Shown here: piece by piece, positions 1 to 5,076 of the stretch
Layout of the letters: the number at the start of each line of letters is the position of its first letter
How positions within the stretch are numbered: the first letter of the stretch is position 1
NCBI GenBank assembly: GCA_015522395.1
Contig: WAMH01000034.1
Location: forward strand, 1 to 5,076
Source: Thermococcus sp.
GTDB lineage: Archaea > Methanobacteriota_B > Thermococci > Thermococcales > Thermococcaceae
Length of the DNA: 5,076 nt
Direction of reading: 5' to 3'
Notes under the pieces: generated by a model
The model's database searches: none
Seen by the model: the letters and a program-made list of their open reading frames with translations, nothing else
What the model was told of the DNA's origin: nothing
Position numbers and translations under genes: made by a program

Positions 1-665
1 CATAAATCTTTCTAGCCCCACTATCTTTCAGTTTCTTTATACAAGCAGCGATTGTATTCCCAGAGGTCAATATATCATCTATTAAAAAGTACACTCTTCC
101 CAGTTACCTGGGGGTACACGTTAAGAGTGTTATATTGATTGTGAGCTAATCGCTTTACATCATCTGCATTATGGTTTGGTATTGGCATACTCCGCTCAAT
201 TAAATTAGTCCCGTTTTCAACTCCCATATAAGTTGAAACAATTTTGGTCAGTTCTTGGAGTGATGGACTAACTTTCTTAGGGATATGGCTTGGAACTGGG
301 ATTATAATGTCAACTTTAATCTTCTCAGAAGCGAGAAGTATCTTAACACATTCTGCTATTTTTTCTGTTGCTTTCGTTGTATCTTCTAAGGGAATACCTG
401 AAAACGGCTTGAACTGCTTGACAATTTGCGTAAACTTGTCAGTGTTGTGTTCGTGGGGGTATCTACTTTTTGGGTAATATATCCCAAGATAATAATGGGG
501 AACAGTAATCTCTTCCGAGGTTTTTGGTATCCGTATTACTATATCTCCCTTGTGTGGACTGGATCCTTCAAGTTTGTCACAAGACACTTTAAGTGGAGTA
601 TAATTTTGGAACCTAATCTCCCATTCCTCTAATATGGTTTTAAAATATTCCTCTACTGACAACAT
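1..665 (-). pseudogene. ComF-like phosphoribosyltransferase, frameshifted, 3' end outside window
   Basis: The intact 5' part (665 down to 75, 196 codons) begins at ATG 665-663 and stops at TGA 77-75. It contains IPVPSH (residues 122-127), LIERS (155-159) and an RLAHNQYNTLNV stretch (172-183), the order seen in ComF-type type-I phosphoribosyltransferases. The essential PRPP loop is missing from this frame but lies in the next one: from about 88 to 2 the minus strand encodes LLIDDILTSGNTI followed by an amphipathic helix ending in GARKIY, open to the window edge. Removing one T from the T5 run at 88-84 joins the halves as GKSVLLIDDILTSGNT, a textbook PRT motif. The family transfers or binds phosphoribosyl groups; ComF members are linked to DNA uptake, but the role here is unknown. 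No N-terminal zinc finger is visible. The gene is AT-rich compared with its right neighbours, suggesting a different origin. It may be a pseudogene, a recoded gene or a sequencing error. Confidence 0.8.
84..88 (-). other. Frameshift site in A5/T5 homopolymer
   Basis: Upstream of this run the phosphoribosyltransferase frame is intact; downstream the conserved IDDILTSGNT motif is in the +1 frame. The frame change must lie between the TAA of the second frame (106-104) and the TGA of the first (77-75). The T5 run is the best site because deleting one T gives the canonical S-V-L-L-I-D-D. A shift further upstream would give a less typical V-Y-F-L-I-D-D. Confidence 0.75.
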
Positions 666-672
666 TATGACA

Positions 673-678
673 CACCTT
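673..678 (-). promoter_or_regulatory. Ribosome binding site of the phosphoribosyltransferase gene
   Basis: AAGGTG on the minus strand matches the archaeal anti-Shine-Dalgarno and lies 7 bases before ATG 665-663, supporting that start. Confidence 0.6.
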
Positions 679-729
679 TAATCTTTGAGTTAATTTTCTT
701 TTCTGTTATCCAAGAATAGTGCCATGTTG

Positions 730-747
730 TAATTAAAAGTTTTTCTC
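730..747 (-). promoter_or_regulatory. Archaeal BRE/TATA promoter of the phosphoribosyltransferase gene
   Basis: On the minus strand a purine-rich BRE-like GAGAAAAAC is followed by TTTTAATTA. Transcription would be expected about 25 bases downstream, near 708-712, leaving a leader of roughly 45 bases with the AAGGTG site. The assignment rests on the consensus pattern only. Confidence 0.5.
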
Positions 748-767
748 CAAAAGAGCGAGCTGGACAG

Positions 768-785
768 CCGATAAACTTTTATATA
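768..785 (+). promoter_or_regulatory. Archaeal BRE/TATA promoter of the ArsR-led operon
   Basis: CCGATAAAC (BRE-like) runs directly into TTTTATATA (777-785), close to the strong Thermococcales promoter consensus. The predicted start of transcription is about 25 bases from the TATA centre, near 805-810, inside the first TACA-N6-TGTA dyad. This promoter should serve the regulator and at least the next two genes, which overlap it or each other. Confidence 0.75.
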
Positions 786-803
786 CCCATAGCCCAGATT
801 AAG

Positions 804-832
804 TACAAAAAAGTGTACTACAAAAATCTGTA
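804..832 (+). promoter_or_regulatory. Tandem inverted-repeat operator, two TACA-N6-TGTA sites
   Basis: The first dyad is TACA (804-807), six bases, TGTA (814-817). It extends to a perfect 6-bp arm pair, AGTACA 802-807 and TGTACT 814-819. The second dyad is TACA (819-822), six bases, TGTA (829-832). The two units are a 15-bp-offset direct repeat, matching at 13 of 16 positions (803-818 against 818-833). They lie between the TATA box and the Shine-Dalgarno site and cover the predicted transcription start. A protein bound here would block initiation, and the dimeric ArsR-type regulator encoded next is the obvious candidate. Binding itself is inferred. Confidence 0.6.
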
Positions 833-835
833 CCC

Positions 836-840
836 GGTGG
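836..840 (+). promoter_or_regulatory. Ribosome binding site of the ArsR-type regulator
   Basis: GGTGG, 4 bases before ATG 845-847, fits the GGTGATC part of the archaeal Shine-Dalgarno sequence and supports the chosen start. Confidence 0.6.
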
Positions 841-844
841 TATC

Positions 845-1255
845 ATGGAGGATCTCAAAGTCCAACTCGAGGAGCTGAAGAAGAGGCTGGAACTCCTTGA
901 GGAGAACATAGATCCCGTTGATGAGGTTATGCTCTCCATAAAGGCCCGCCTGCGGAGGAAGCTTGAGGGGGGCAAACTTCCCGAACTCGACGAGGAGAAA
1001 GCGGCAAAGACCCTCAAGGCTTTGGCGAATCCCGACAGGATAAGGATACTCAAAATGCTCTCCGAGAGACCGATGGGGTTCAAGGAGATAAAGGAAGCCC
1101 TCGGCGTCGAGAGTCCGACCGTTTCCCATCACCTTAAGCTCCTCACGAAAACCGGCATGGTGAGAAAGGGGGACGGATACGAGATCTCGCCCAACGGACG
1201 TTTGTTTCTGCGTTTGCTCGAGATAATCACTGCCCTTGAGGAGGTGGAAGAATGA
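845..1255 (+). CDS. ArsR-family winged helix-turn-helix transcriptional regulator
   Basis: This 136-residue protein is a predicted DNA-binding repressor. Residues 53-118 form the winged HTH: AKTLKALANPDRIRILKML is the typical ArsR opening helix pair, then FKEIKEALGVESPTVSHHLKLL (79-100) gives the HTH with recognition helix about 90-101, followed by a short wing (104-116). Residues 2-22 are a Leu/Glu/Lys heptad-like helix, an N-terminal extension that could dimerise or contact a partner. The C-terminal helix (119-135) resembles the ArsR dimerisation helix. There is no cysteine, so the classical CXC metal-thiolate sensor is absent and the signal is probably not arsenic or another thiophilic metal. 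Its stop overlaps the next start as ATGA (1252-1255), indicating translational coupling. Tandem dyads just upstream suggest autoregulation. The family assignment is firm; the ligand is unknown. Confidence 0.9.
   Translation: MEDLKVQLEELKKRLELLEENIDPVDEVMLSIKARLRRKLEGGKLPELDEEKAAKTLKALANPDRIRILKMLSERPMGFKEIKEALGVESPTVSHHLKLLTKTGMVRKGDGYEISPNGRLFLRLLEIITALEEVEE
1241..1248 (+). promoter_or_regulatory. Ribosome binding site of the membrane protein gene
   Basis: GAGGTGGA inside the end of the regulator gene lies 3 bases before ATG 1252-1254. It is a strong archaeal Shine-Dalgarno match and supports coupled translation from the ATGA overlap. Confidence 0.6.
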
Positions 1256-2559
1256 GTTTTAGATGGGAGTGGAAATACCGGGCCGTTCGAAAGGAGGGGC
1301 CGCGCTTTAAGCTCACGGAGTACCTAAAGGCGTTAACGGCCATACTGCTCATAGCTTGGCTCTTCAAAGGCCCGCTGAGGCTCGAGGCCTACAACGACTA
1401 CATGGTCTACGCGATAATAGCGCTCCTCTTTGCCTTCGAACTGCTGAGCGTCGGCAGGTGGTTCGGGGTAACGGTCAGCGGAGTGGTATTCGCCCTCGCC
1501 AAGGGCTTCTTCTGGACGAGCGTTTTCCTCTTCTTCGGCCAGTGGCTGGGGATGAGCGATAGGCTAAGCTCCTACGACGGAACGGCATTCGCCTACGCCG
1601 TCGTTCTCTCCATAGCAGGCCTCCTCCTGTCGAAGTTCGACGAGAGGCGGATGGAGATCAAGGTGGAGAAAAAGGCCTATGAGTTCAGCGGGGCCGACTT
1701 TGGGGACGTGAAGCTGAAGGGAAGCGGAAAGGCCTACCCCGTCAAGTTCGGGAGGAAAAGGGCTGGCTGGGTCTTGGATGGGGAGGTTGAGGTCGAGGCA
1801 GAGACGCCTCTCGGCAAAATCTCCAAGAAACTCCTGCCGCCGGTGGTTGTCTGGACAGAGGAGAGCATAGCGGGCAAAAAGACCGCCCCCGATCCTGGCT
1901 TTGCTGCCAGGGTAAACGAGATGATAAACCCAGACAGGCTCTACCGGGACAGGAACAAGGCCAGCGTCGTTGATCTCGGCTTCATAAAGGTCTACGAGGG
2001 CGAGGACTTTGAGTACGTCAAGCTGCCCTTCGTGGAGGTGCTTGAGACCCCAACCGGAGAGGAGGTGAGGGTGGGGCCGATACACATCCACGAGGGCAAT
2101 CCGGGGATGCCGCCCGGCGAGATGCTGACCATCAGGGAGCTTCGCAACGGCTTCCAGCTCACGAAGATCGGTGACAGGCTGAGGATACAGACCGATGAGT
2201 ACAGCATAGAGGTCGATGGCGAGAGGGTCACCTACAGGAGCGGGAACGAGGTTCTGCGCCTTGGGGAAGCGGTTTCCCTCCGCTCGGGGGACGTCTCGGT
2301 GACCGTCAGCAGGGGAAGGGCGAAGGTGAGGATAGAGGACGCCGTCATCTCCGCGAGGGACGGAAAGGTCAGGATACGCGTTGGGGGCAGGACATACACG
2401 GTGGAAAGCAGGGAAGCTTACAGGCTTGTTTTGGACAAGGCGAAGGAGATAGTTGAGGAGCAGAGTGCCGAGCTGATTGAGGGCCTTGGAATAGACAAAA
2501 CTCTGCTCAGCAGGCGCGTCAAGGAGCTTCTCGACGAGCTGATGGGTTATATCGGGTGA
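1252..2559 (+). CDS. Uncharacterised four-TM membrane protein with large beta-rich C-terminal domain
   Basis: I do not recognise this 435-residue protein. After a basic N-terminus (1-21) there are four likely membrane helices at about 25-40, 50-68, 73-98 and 112-127. The rest is soluble: a beta-rich part from about 133 to 200, a Gly/Pro segment GPIHIHEGNPGMPPG (275-289), then short alternating strands and turns from about 300 to 385 (for example TVSRGRAKVRIEDAVISARDGKVRIRVGG cut at the G turns). It ends in an amphipathic helix pair (387-433). Positive charge at the N-terminus and after the fourth helix predicts both ends in the cytoplasm, with the large domain facing the regulator and the DUF4097-like protein. 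It overlaps the gene before by ATGA, and its TGA touches the start region of the gene after, so all three are co-translated. A sensor, anchor or scaffold role is inference from context only; no enzyme motif is visible. Confidence 0.85.
   Translation: MSFRWEWKYRAVRKEGPRFKLTEYLKALTAILLIAWLFKGPLRLEAYNDYMVYAIIALLFAFELLSVGRWFGVTVSGVVFALAKGFFWTSVFLFFGQWLGMSDRLSSYDGTAFAYAVVLSIAGLLLSKFDERRMEIKVEKKAYEFSGADFGDVKLKGSGKAYPVKFGRKRAGWVLDGEVEVEAETPLGKISKKLLPPVVVWTEESIAGKKTAPDPGFAARVNEMINPDRLYRDRNKASVVDLGFIKVYEGEDFEYVKLPFVEVLETPTGEEVRVGPIHIHEGNPGMPPGEMLTIRELRNGFQLTKIGDRLRIQTDEYSIEVDGERVTYRSGNEVLRLGEAVSLRSGDVSVTVSRGRAKVRIEDAVISARDGKVRIRVGGRTYTVESREAYRLVLDKAKEIVEEQSAELIEGLGIDKTLLSRRVKELLDELMGYIG
2554..2559 (+). 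promoter_or_regulatory. Ribosome binding site deciding the start of the DUF4097-like gene
   Basis: GGTGAT spans the stop codon of the preceding gene and lies 5 bases before ATG 2565-2567, a normal archaeal spacing. The in-frame GTG (2556) and ATG (2559) fall within or directly on this site, so ATG 2565 is preferred. Confidence 0.55.
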
Positions 2560-2564
2560 TGAGG

Positions 2565-3218
2565 ATGAGGTTTGAAAACGCGCGGGAGATTGAGGTAGGG
2601 GCCGTGAACGGCCTCGTGATAATCGAGGGCTGGGAAAACGGCTATGCCGAGGTCAGCTACGTGCCTCACGGGGAGGTGGATGTCGAGGTTGAGCAGAAGG
2701 GGAGTAGGCTCATCATAAAGGAGAAGCCGAAGAAGAAGTTCCTCAACCTGCTCAGGGAGAGTGGCTGGGCCGAGATAAACCTGAAAGTGCCGAAGAGTGC
2801 CGTTGTAAACGCCAGGAACGTCAACGGCGAGCTTAAAGCCAGAGGAGTGCGCTTTAGGGAGGTAACGACGGTTAACGGGGAGATTCACCTTGAGGACTGC
2901 GAGGCCGAAAAGCTCTCCACCGTCAACGGAGAGATAACGGCCCATTTAAGCGTTGCCGGACCACTCAAGGCTTCGACCGTCAACGGGGAACTTGAGATCA
3001 CCATCGAGGAACTCGAAGGCGATGTGGAGGCGAGCTGCGTTAACGGCGATATCGTTCTCCGCCTCACCGACTTCTGCGATGCGAGGATAGAGACGAAGAA
3101 GGCCAACGGCGACGTTGAGTTCGTCGGCATAGACCCTGACGAGCCGGTCATCGGCACCGGGGAGTTTACCGTCAAAGTAAGCACCGTCAACGGAGACGTG
3201 AGGGTGGAGCTAATCTGA
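2565..3218 (+). CDS. DUF4097-type beta-repeat (adhesin-like) protein
   Basis: From ATG 2565 the protein has 217 residues; GTG 2556 or ATG 2559 would add three or two. It has no signal peptide and no membrane helix, so it is probably cytoplasmic or bound to the inner face of the membrane by its neighbour. After an initial VNG at 14-16 and a basic linker (about 48-65), it is built from a repeated beta unit ending in V-N-G-[E/D], with Gly at 88, 105, 122, 141, 161, 182 and 210. Spacings are 17, 17, 19, 20, 21 and 28, and the sixth unit reads A-N-G. Such repeats are typical of DUF4097/adhesin-like beta-solenoid proteins, which carry no known catalysis. In bacteria these proteins often sit beside a PadR regulator and a small membrane protein; here an ArsR regulator and a larger membrane protein take those places. 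Biochemical role unknown. Confidence 0.85.
   Translation: MRFENAREIEVGAVNGLVIIEGWENGYAEVSYVPHGEVDVEVEQKGSRLIIKEKPKKKFLNLLRESGWAEINLKVPKSAVVNARNVNGELKARGVRFREVTTVNGEIHLEDCEAEKLSTVNGEITAHLSVAGPLKASTVNGELEITIEELEGDVEASCVNGDIVLRLTDFCDARIETKKANGDVEFVGIDPDEPVIGTGEFTVKVSTVNGDVRVELI
2820..3197 (+). repeat. Seven V/A-N-G-[E/D] coding repeats in the DUF4097-like gene
   Basis: The units begin at the codons for residues 86, 103, 120, 139, 159, 180 and 208. The repeated tetrapeptide uses different synonymous codons in each copy (GTCAACGGCGAG, GTTAACGGGGAG, GTCAACGGAGAG, GTTAACGGCGAT and so on). The repeat is therefore old and kept at protein level rather than a recent DNA expansion. Confidence 0.75.
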
Positions 3219-3230
3219 TTTTCCATTTTT
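3219..3230 (+). terminator. Possible T-rich terminator after the DUF4097-like gene
   Basis: TTTT, three bases, then TTTTT follow the stop codon at once without a clear hairpin. Archaeal termination often uses such T-tracts. These are short, so partial read-through into the MFS genes is likely. Confidence 0.4.
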
Positions 3231-3266
3231 GCAGAATTATGTAATAGTTTAATTGCTTAGCAAGCT

Positions 3267-3275
3267 GAGGGGGTT
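3267..3275 (+). promoter_or_regulatory. Ribosome binding site deciding the start of the first MFS gene
   Basis: GAGGGGGTT lies 7 bases before ATG 3283-3285. The alternative in-frame TTG at 3253 has no Shine-Dalgarno match before it, so ATG 3283 is chosen. Confidence 0.5.
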
Positions 3276-3282
3276 AGCCTGG

Positions 3283-4530
3283 ATGCTCGACGACCTGAGG
3301 GATCTTGGACGGAACTTCTGGCTCTACACTGCTGGCAGGTGGATTTCGCAGGCCGGGTGGGTGGTTCAGGACGTGGCCGTTCCGCTCTACGTGCTTGACA
3401 AAACCGGAAGCGGTGCGATGATGAGCGCCTTCGTGATGGCCGAGCTGATTCCGAGGCTGGTGTTGAACCCGATAGCCGGCGTCATAGGCGACCGCTACAA
3501 CAGGAAGAAGCTCATGTACGGCCTCGATATCGCGCGGGGCGTTTTGCTCTTCGGCGTCCTGGCCTTCAACCTCCTTGGAATCCCGGAACTCCTCACAGTG
3601 CAGGTGTTAATGAGCATCCTTGGAACGTTCTTCTCCGCGGGAATAAGCGGGATGTTCCCTGACTTGGTGGATAAAGAGCGTCTCGCCCAGGCCAACTCGT
3701 TACTCCAGATGGGTGGACAGATTCTCCGGATAATCGGCCCGGTTCTGGGCGGGCTTGTATACGCCCTCGGGGGGATAAGGCTTGCCATACTGATAAACGC
3801 GGTCAGCTTCTTCGGTTCAGGCCTCTTCGAGACCCTCATCGAGTACGAATGGGAGACGAGGAAGTTAAGCTCGGTTCATGAAGTCTGGGATGACATGGTC
3901 GAGGGCTTCCGCTTCATTAGGGACTCGAGGCCCCTTCTAATCCTCGTTAGCCTCGCCGTAATACTGAACACCCTTCTCAACCCCGTTTTTGCCGTTGTGC
4001 TTCCGTACCTCGCCAGGATAACCTTGGGCCTCTCTTCCGTTAAATTCGGGAGCATTGAGACGGCGGCAACCCTCGGGGCCTTGACAGGTAACCTCCTGAT
4101 AGCGGGAAAGCTCAAGGAGAACTCGGAGGAGGTCTTCTTCAAAGCCGCCTTCGTACAGCTCGGCATTCTCTTCCTCCTCGTCCTCGCGGCCTATCCGGCC
4201 TTTAGGGATGTGGCCTATCCGCTCCTCATAGTCACCTTCGTCCTCTTCGGGGTCTTCAACACCCTCGTGAACGTCCCGCTCTTCACGAAGCTCCAGAAGG
4301 CCGTACCAGGGGAGGTGCGCTCGCGCTTCTTCACGGCGTTTGAGACCACGGTCATGGCGACAACTCCGCTTGGAATGGCCATCATAGGCCCAATTCTCAA
4401 CGTCCTTCCGGTTTACGAGCTTGTGGGGGTTCTTCTGGCCGTGAGCTTCGCCATAGCGCTCGCATTCTACCTGAGGTTCGGCGAAACCATTATGAGGGTC
4501 GGTGAGGAGGTTCCGGGGGTGATAGGTTGA
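3283..4530 (+). CDS. MFS transporter, exporter-like (MFS_3 / EntS type)
   Basis: This is a 415-residue major facilitator protein from ATG 3283; TTG 3253 would add ten residues. Hydrophobic stretches fit 12 membrane helices: about 12-36, 44-66, 77-97, 100-123, 143-165, 166-186, 217-247, 257-275, 286-306, 309-330, 349-374 and 378-398. A charged cytoplasmic loop at 187-214 separates the halves. The loop between helices 2 and 3 carries GVIGDRYNRKK (66-76), the MFS motif A. Length and pattern (RNFWLY start, SFFGSGLFE at helix 6) fit the proton-driven drug or siderophore exporters of the MFS_3 group; the substrate cannot be read from sequence. It follows the regulator cassette on the same strand after 64 bases and overlaps the next MFS gene as TTGA, so the two transporters are translationally coupled. 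Control by the upstream ArsR protein is plausible only if transcription reads through the T-tracts. Confidence 0.9.
   Translation: MLDDLRDLGRNFWLYTAGRWISQAGWVVQDVAVPLYVLDKTGSGAMMSAFVMAELIPRLVLNPIAGVIGDRYNRKKLMYGLDIARGVLLFGVLAFNLLGIPELLTVQVLMSILGTFFSAGISGMFPDLVDKERLAQANSLLQMGGQILRIIGPVLGGLVYALGGIRLAILINAVSFFGSGLFETLIEYEWETRKLSSVHEVWDDMVEGFRFIRDSRPLLILVSLAVILNTLLNPVFAVVLPYLARITLGLSSVKFGSIETAATLGALTGNLLIAGKLKENSEEVFFKAAFVQLGILFLLVLAAYPAFRDVAYPLLIVTFVLFGVFNTLVNVPLFTKLQKAVPGEVRSRFFTAFETTVMATTPLGMAIIGPILNVLPVYELVGVLLAVSFAIALAFYLRFGETIMRVGEEVPGVIG
3484..3506 (+). repeat. 23-bp exact repeat shared by the two MFS genes (copy 1; copy 2 at 4713-4735)
   Basis: The DNA encoding the motif A core (I-G-D-R-Y-N-R plus the start of K) is identical over 23 bases in both genes, including every third position. 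Flanking codons have diverged. It marks the tandem duplication and is not a mobile element. Confidence 0.7.
4518..4523 (+). promoter_or_regulatory. Ribosome binding site of the second MFS gene
   Basis: GGTGAT, a full match to the archaeal Shine-Dalgarno core, lies 3 bases before TTG 4527-4529. It is the main support for the unusual TTG start, because the frame has no ATG or GTG between its upstream TGA (4503-4505) and the conserved RNFWLF start of the protein. Confidence 0.6.
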
Positions 4531-5076
4531 GCCTCGGCAGAAACTTCTGGCTCTTCGCCTTTGGCCGCTTTATTAGCCAGCTCGGCTGGGCGGTTCAGGA
4601 CGTAGCTCTACCGCTCTACGTGCTGGACAAGACGCACAGTGGAGGCATGATGACGGCCTTCATCCTTGCGGAGATGATACCCGCAATGCTCGTCATGCCA
4701 TTCGCCGGTGTGATAGGCGACCGCTACAACAGGAAATGGCTGATGGTTGGCTTTGACATCGCGCGCGGAATTCTGCTCTTCGGCGTTTTAGCTTTCAACC
4801 TGCTCTCAATCAAGCAGCTCCTCGTCGTACAGGTGATAATGGCCACGATGGGGGCCTTCTTTGGGGCATCCACAAGTGCGATGTTCCCGGATCTGGTCGA
4901 GCCGGACGAGCTTGAGAGGGCCAACTCCATAACAAGCTCCTTCAACATTTTCGCCCGCCTCGTCGGTCCCGCCCTCGGCGGCTTCATCTACGCCATCGGA
5001 GGCATCGCCCTAGCTCTCCTCGTCAATGCGGTGAGTTTCTTCGGCTCCGGCCTCTTTGAGACCCTCATTCAATACA
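4527..5076 (+). CDS. Second MFS transporter, tandem paralogue, 3' end outside window
   Basis: An open frame runs from TTG 4527 to the window edge: 183 complete codons, no stop. The protein begins MSLGRNFWLF and aligns without gaps to residues 8-188 of the preceding MFS protein. By hand count 120 of 181 positions are identical (about 66%), including motif A GVIGDRYNRK (61-70), GILLFGVLAFNLL (81-93) and FFGSGLFETLI (171-181). Six N-terminal membrane helices are visible, at about 7-31, 39-61, 72-92, 95-118, 138-160 and 161-181. Its start overlaps the previous stop as TTGA with a strong GGTGAT site, so it is translated with its neighbour. The least conserved stretches are 51-58 (helix 2) and 135-147 (start of helix 5), where substrate preference might differ. 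It is probably an exporter of a related compound; substrate unknown. Confidence 0.9.
   Translation, partial: MSLGRNFWLFAFGRFISQLGWAVQDVALPLYVLDKTHSGGMMTAFILAEMIPAMLVMPFAGVIGDRYNRKWLMVGFDIARGILLFGVLAFNLLSIKQLLVVQVIMATMGAFFGASTSAMFPDLVEPDELERANSITSSFNIFARLVGPALGGFIYAIGGIALALLVNAVSFFGSGLFETLIQY

Noticed and set aside
244..632. Plus-strand open frames (244-477 and 426-632) opposite the phosphoribosyltransferase gene
   Set aside because: They are antisense to a gene with clear family motifs, have no promoter or ribosome binding site, and their products are of unlikely composition.
845..1255. Arsenic or metal resistance operon
   Set aside because: The regulator has no cysteine and no ArsB, ArsA or ArsC gene follows; the ArsR name refers only to the fold.
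1356..1562. Plus-strand 68-codon frame inside the membrane protein gene
   Set aside because: It is out of frame with the supported gene, and the Arg-rich product is typical of a shifted reading of membrane-helix codons.
1564..2231. Minus-strand open frames opposite the four-TM protein gene
   Set aside because: They are shadows of a GC-rich coding region; the plus-strand gene has a strong ribosome binding site, membrane helices and operon coupling.
2820..3197. Repeats considered as a CRISPR array
   Set aside because: The repeat is a coding tetrapeptide with changing synonymous codons and short irregular spacing, not identical DNA repeats with unique spacers.
2885..3226. Minus-strand Ser/Thr-rich frame opposite the DUF4097-like gene
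   Set aside because: Its repeated S-P-L-T-V motif is simply the complement of the V-N-G-E repeats; no start signals.
4724..4987. Minus-strand 87-codon frame near the right edge
   Set aside because: It lies opposite the second MFS gene, whose strong paralogy to its neighbour shows that the plus strand is coding.

Overview
The window looks like chromosomal DNA of a hyperthermophilic euryarchaeon of the Thermococcales (Thermococcus/Pyrococcus type). This is inferred from archaeal BRE/TATA promoters, Shine-Dalgarno sites of the GGTGAT type, tight ATGA/TTGA gene overlaps, heavy AGG/ATA codon use and Lys/Glu-rich proteins. No rRNA marker or database hit backs the assignment.

The left part (1-665, minus strand) holds a ComF-like phosphoribosyltransferase gene. 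It is clearly AT-richer than the rest: by hand count, bases 301-360 are 18/60 GC against 34/60 for 1921-1980. Its reading frame is broken in an A5 run (84-88, T5 on the coding strand), just before the PRPP-binding motif. The motif itself is intact in the next frame and runs off the left edge. The gene is either a recent pseudogene, a recoded gene or a sequencing error. A 179-base intergenic region (666-844) carries divergent archaeal promoters.

The right part (845-5076, plus strand) is a compact run of five genes: (1) a cysteine-free ArsR-type winged-helix regulator with an N-terminal helical extension; (2) an unrecognised protein with four membrane segments and a large beta-rich C-terminal domain; (3) a small DUF4097-type beta-repeat protein with recurring V-N-G-[ED] turns; (4) a 415-residue MFS exporter-like protein; and (5) a tandem paralogue of it, about 66% identical over the visible part, which starts at TTG and is cut by the right edge. 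Genes 1-3 overlap by a few bases or abut, as do genes 4-5. A 64-base gap with T-tracts lies between genes 3 and 4, so the MFS pair may be a separate or only partly coupled unit.

The most distinctive regulatory feature is a pair of tandem TACA-N6-TGTA dyads, exactly 15 bp apart, placed between the TATA box and the ribosome binding site of the regulator gene. They are a strong candidate for an autoregulatory operator. A reasonable but unproven model is a ligand- or envelope-responsive switch. The ArsR protein would repress its own operon. The membrane and beta-repeat proteins would sense or scaffold at the inner face of the membrane, as in bacterial PadR-DUF1700-DUF4097 cassettes. The MFS pair would export a compound.
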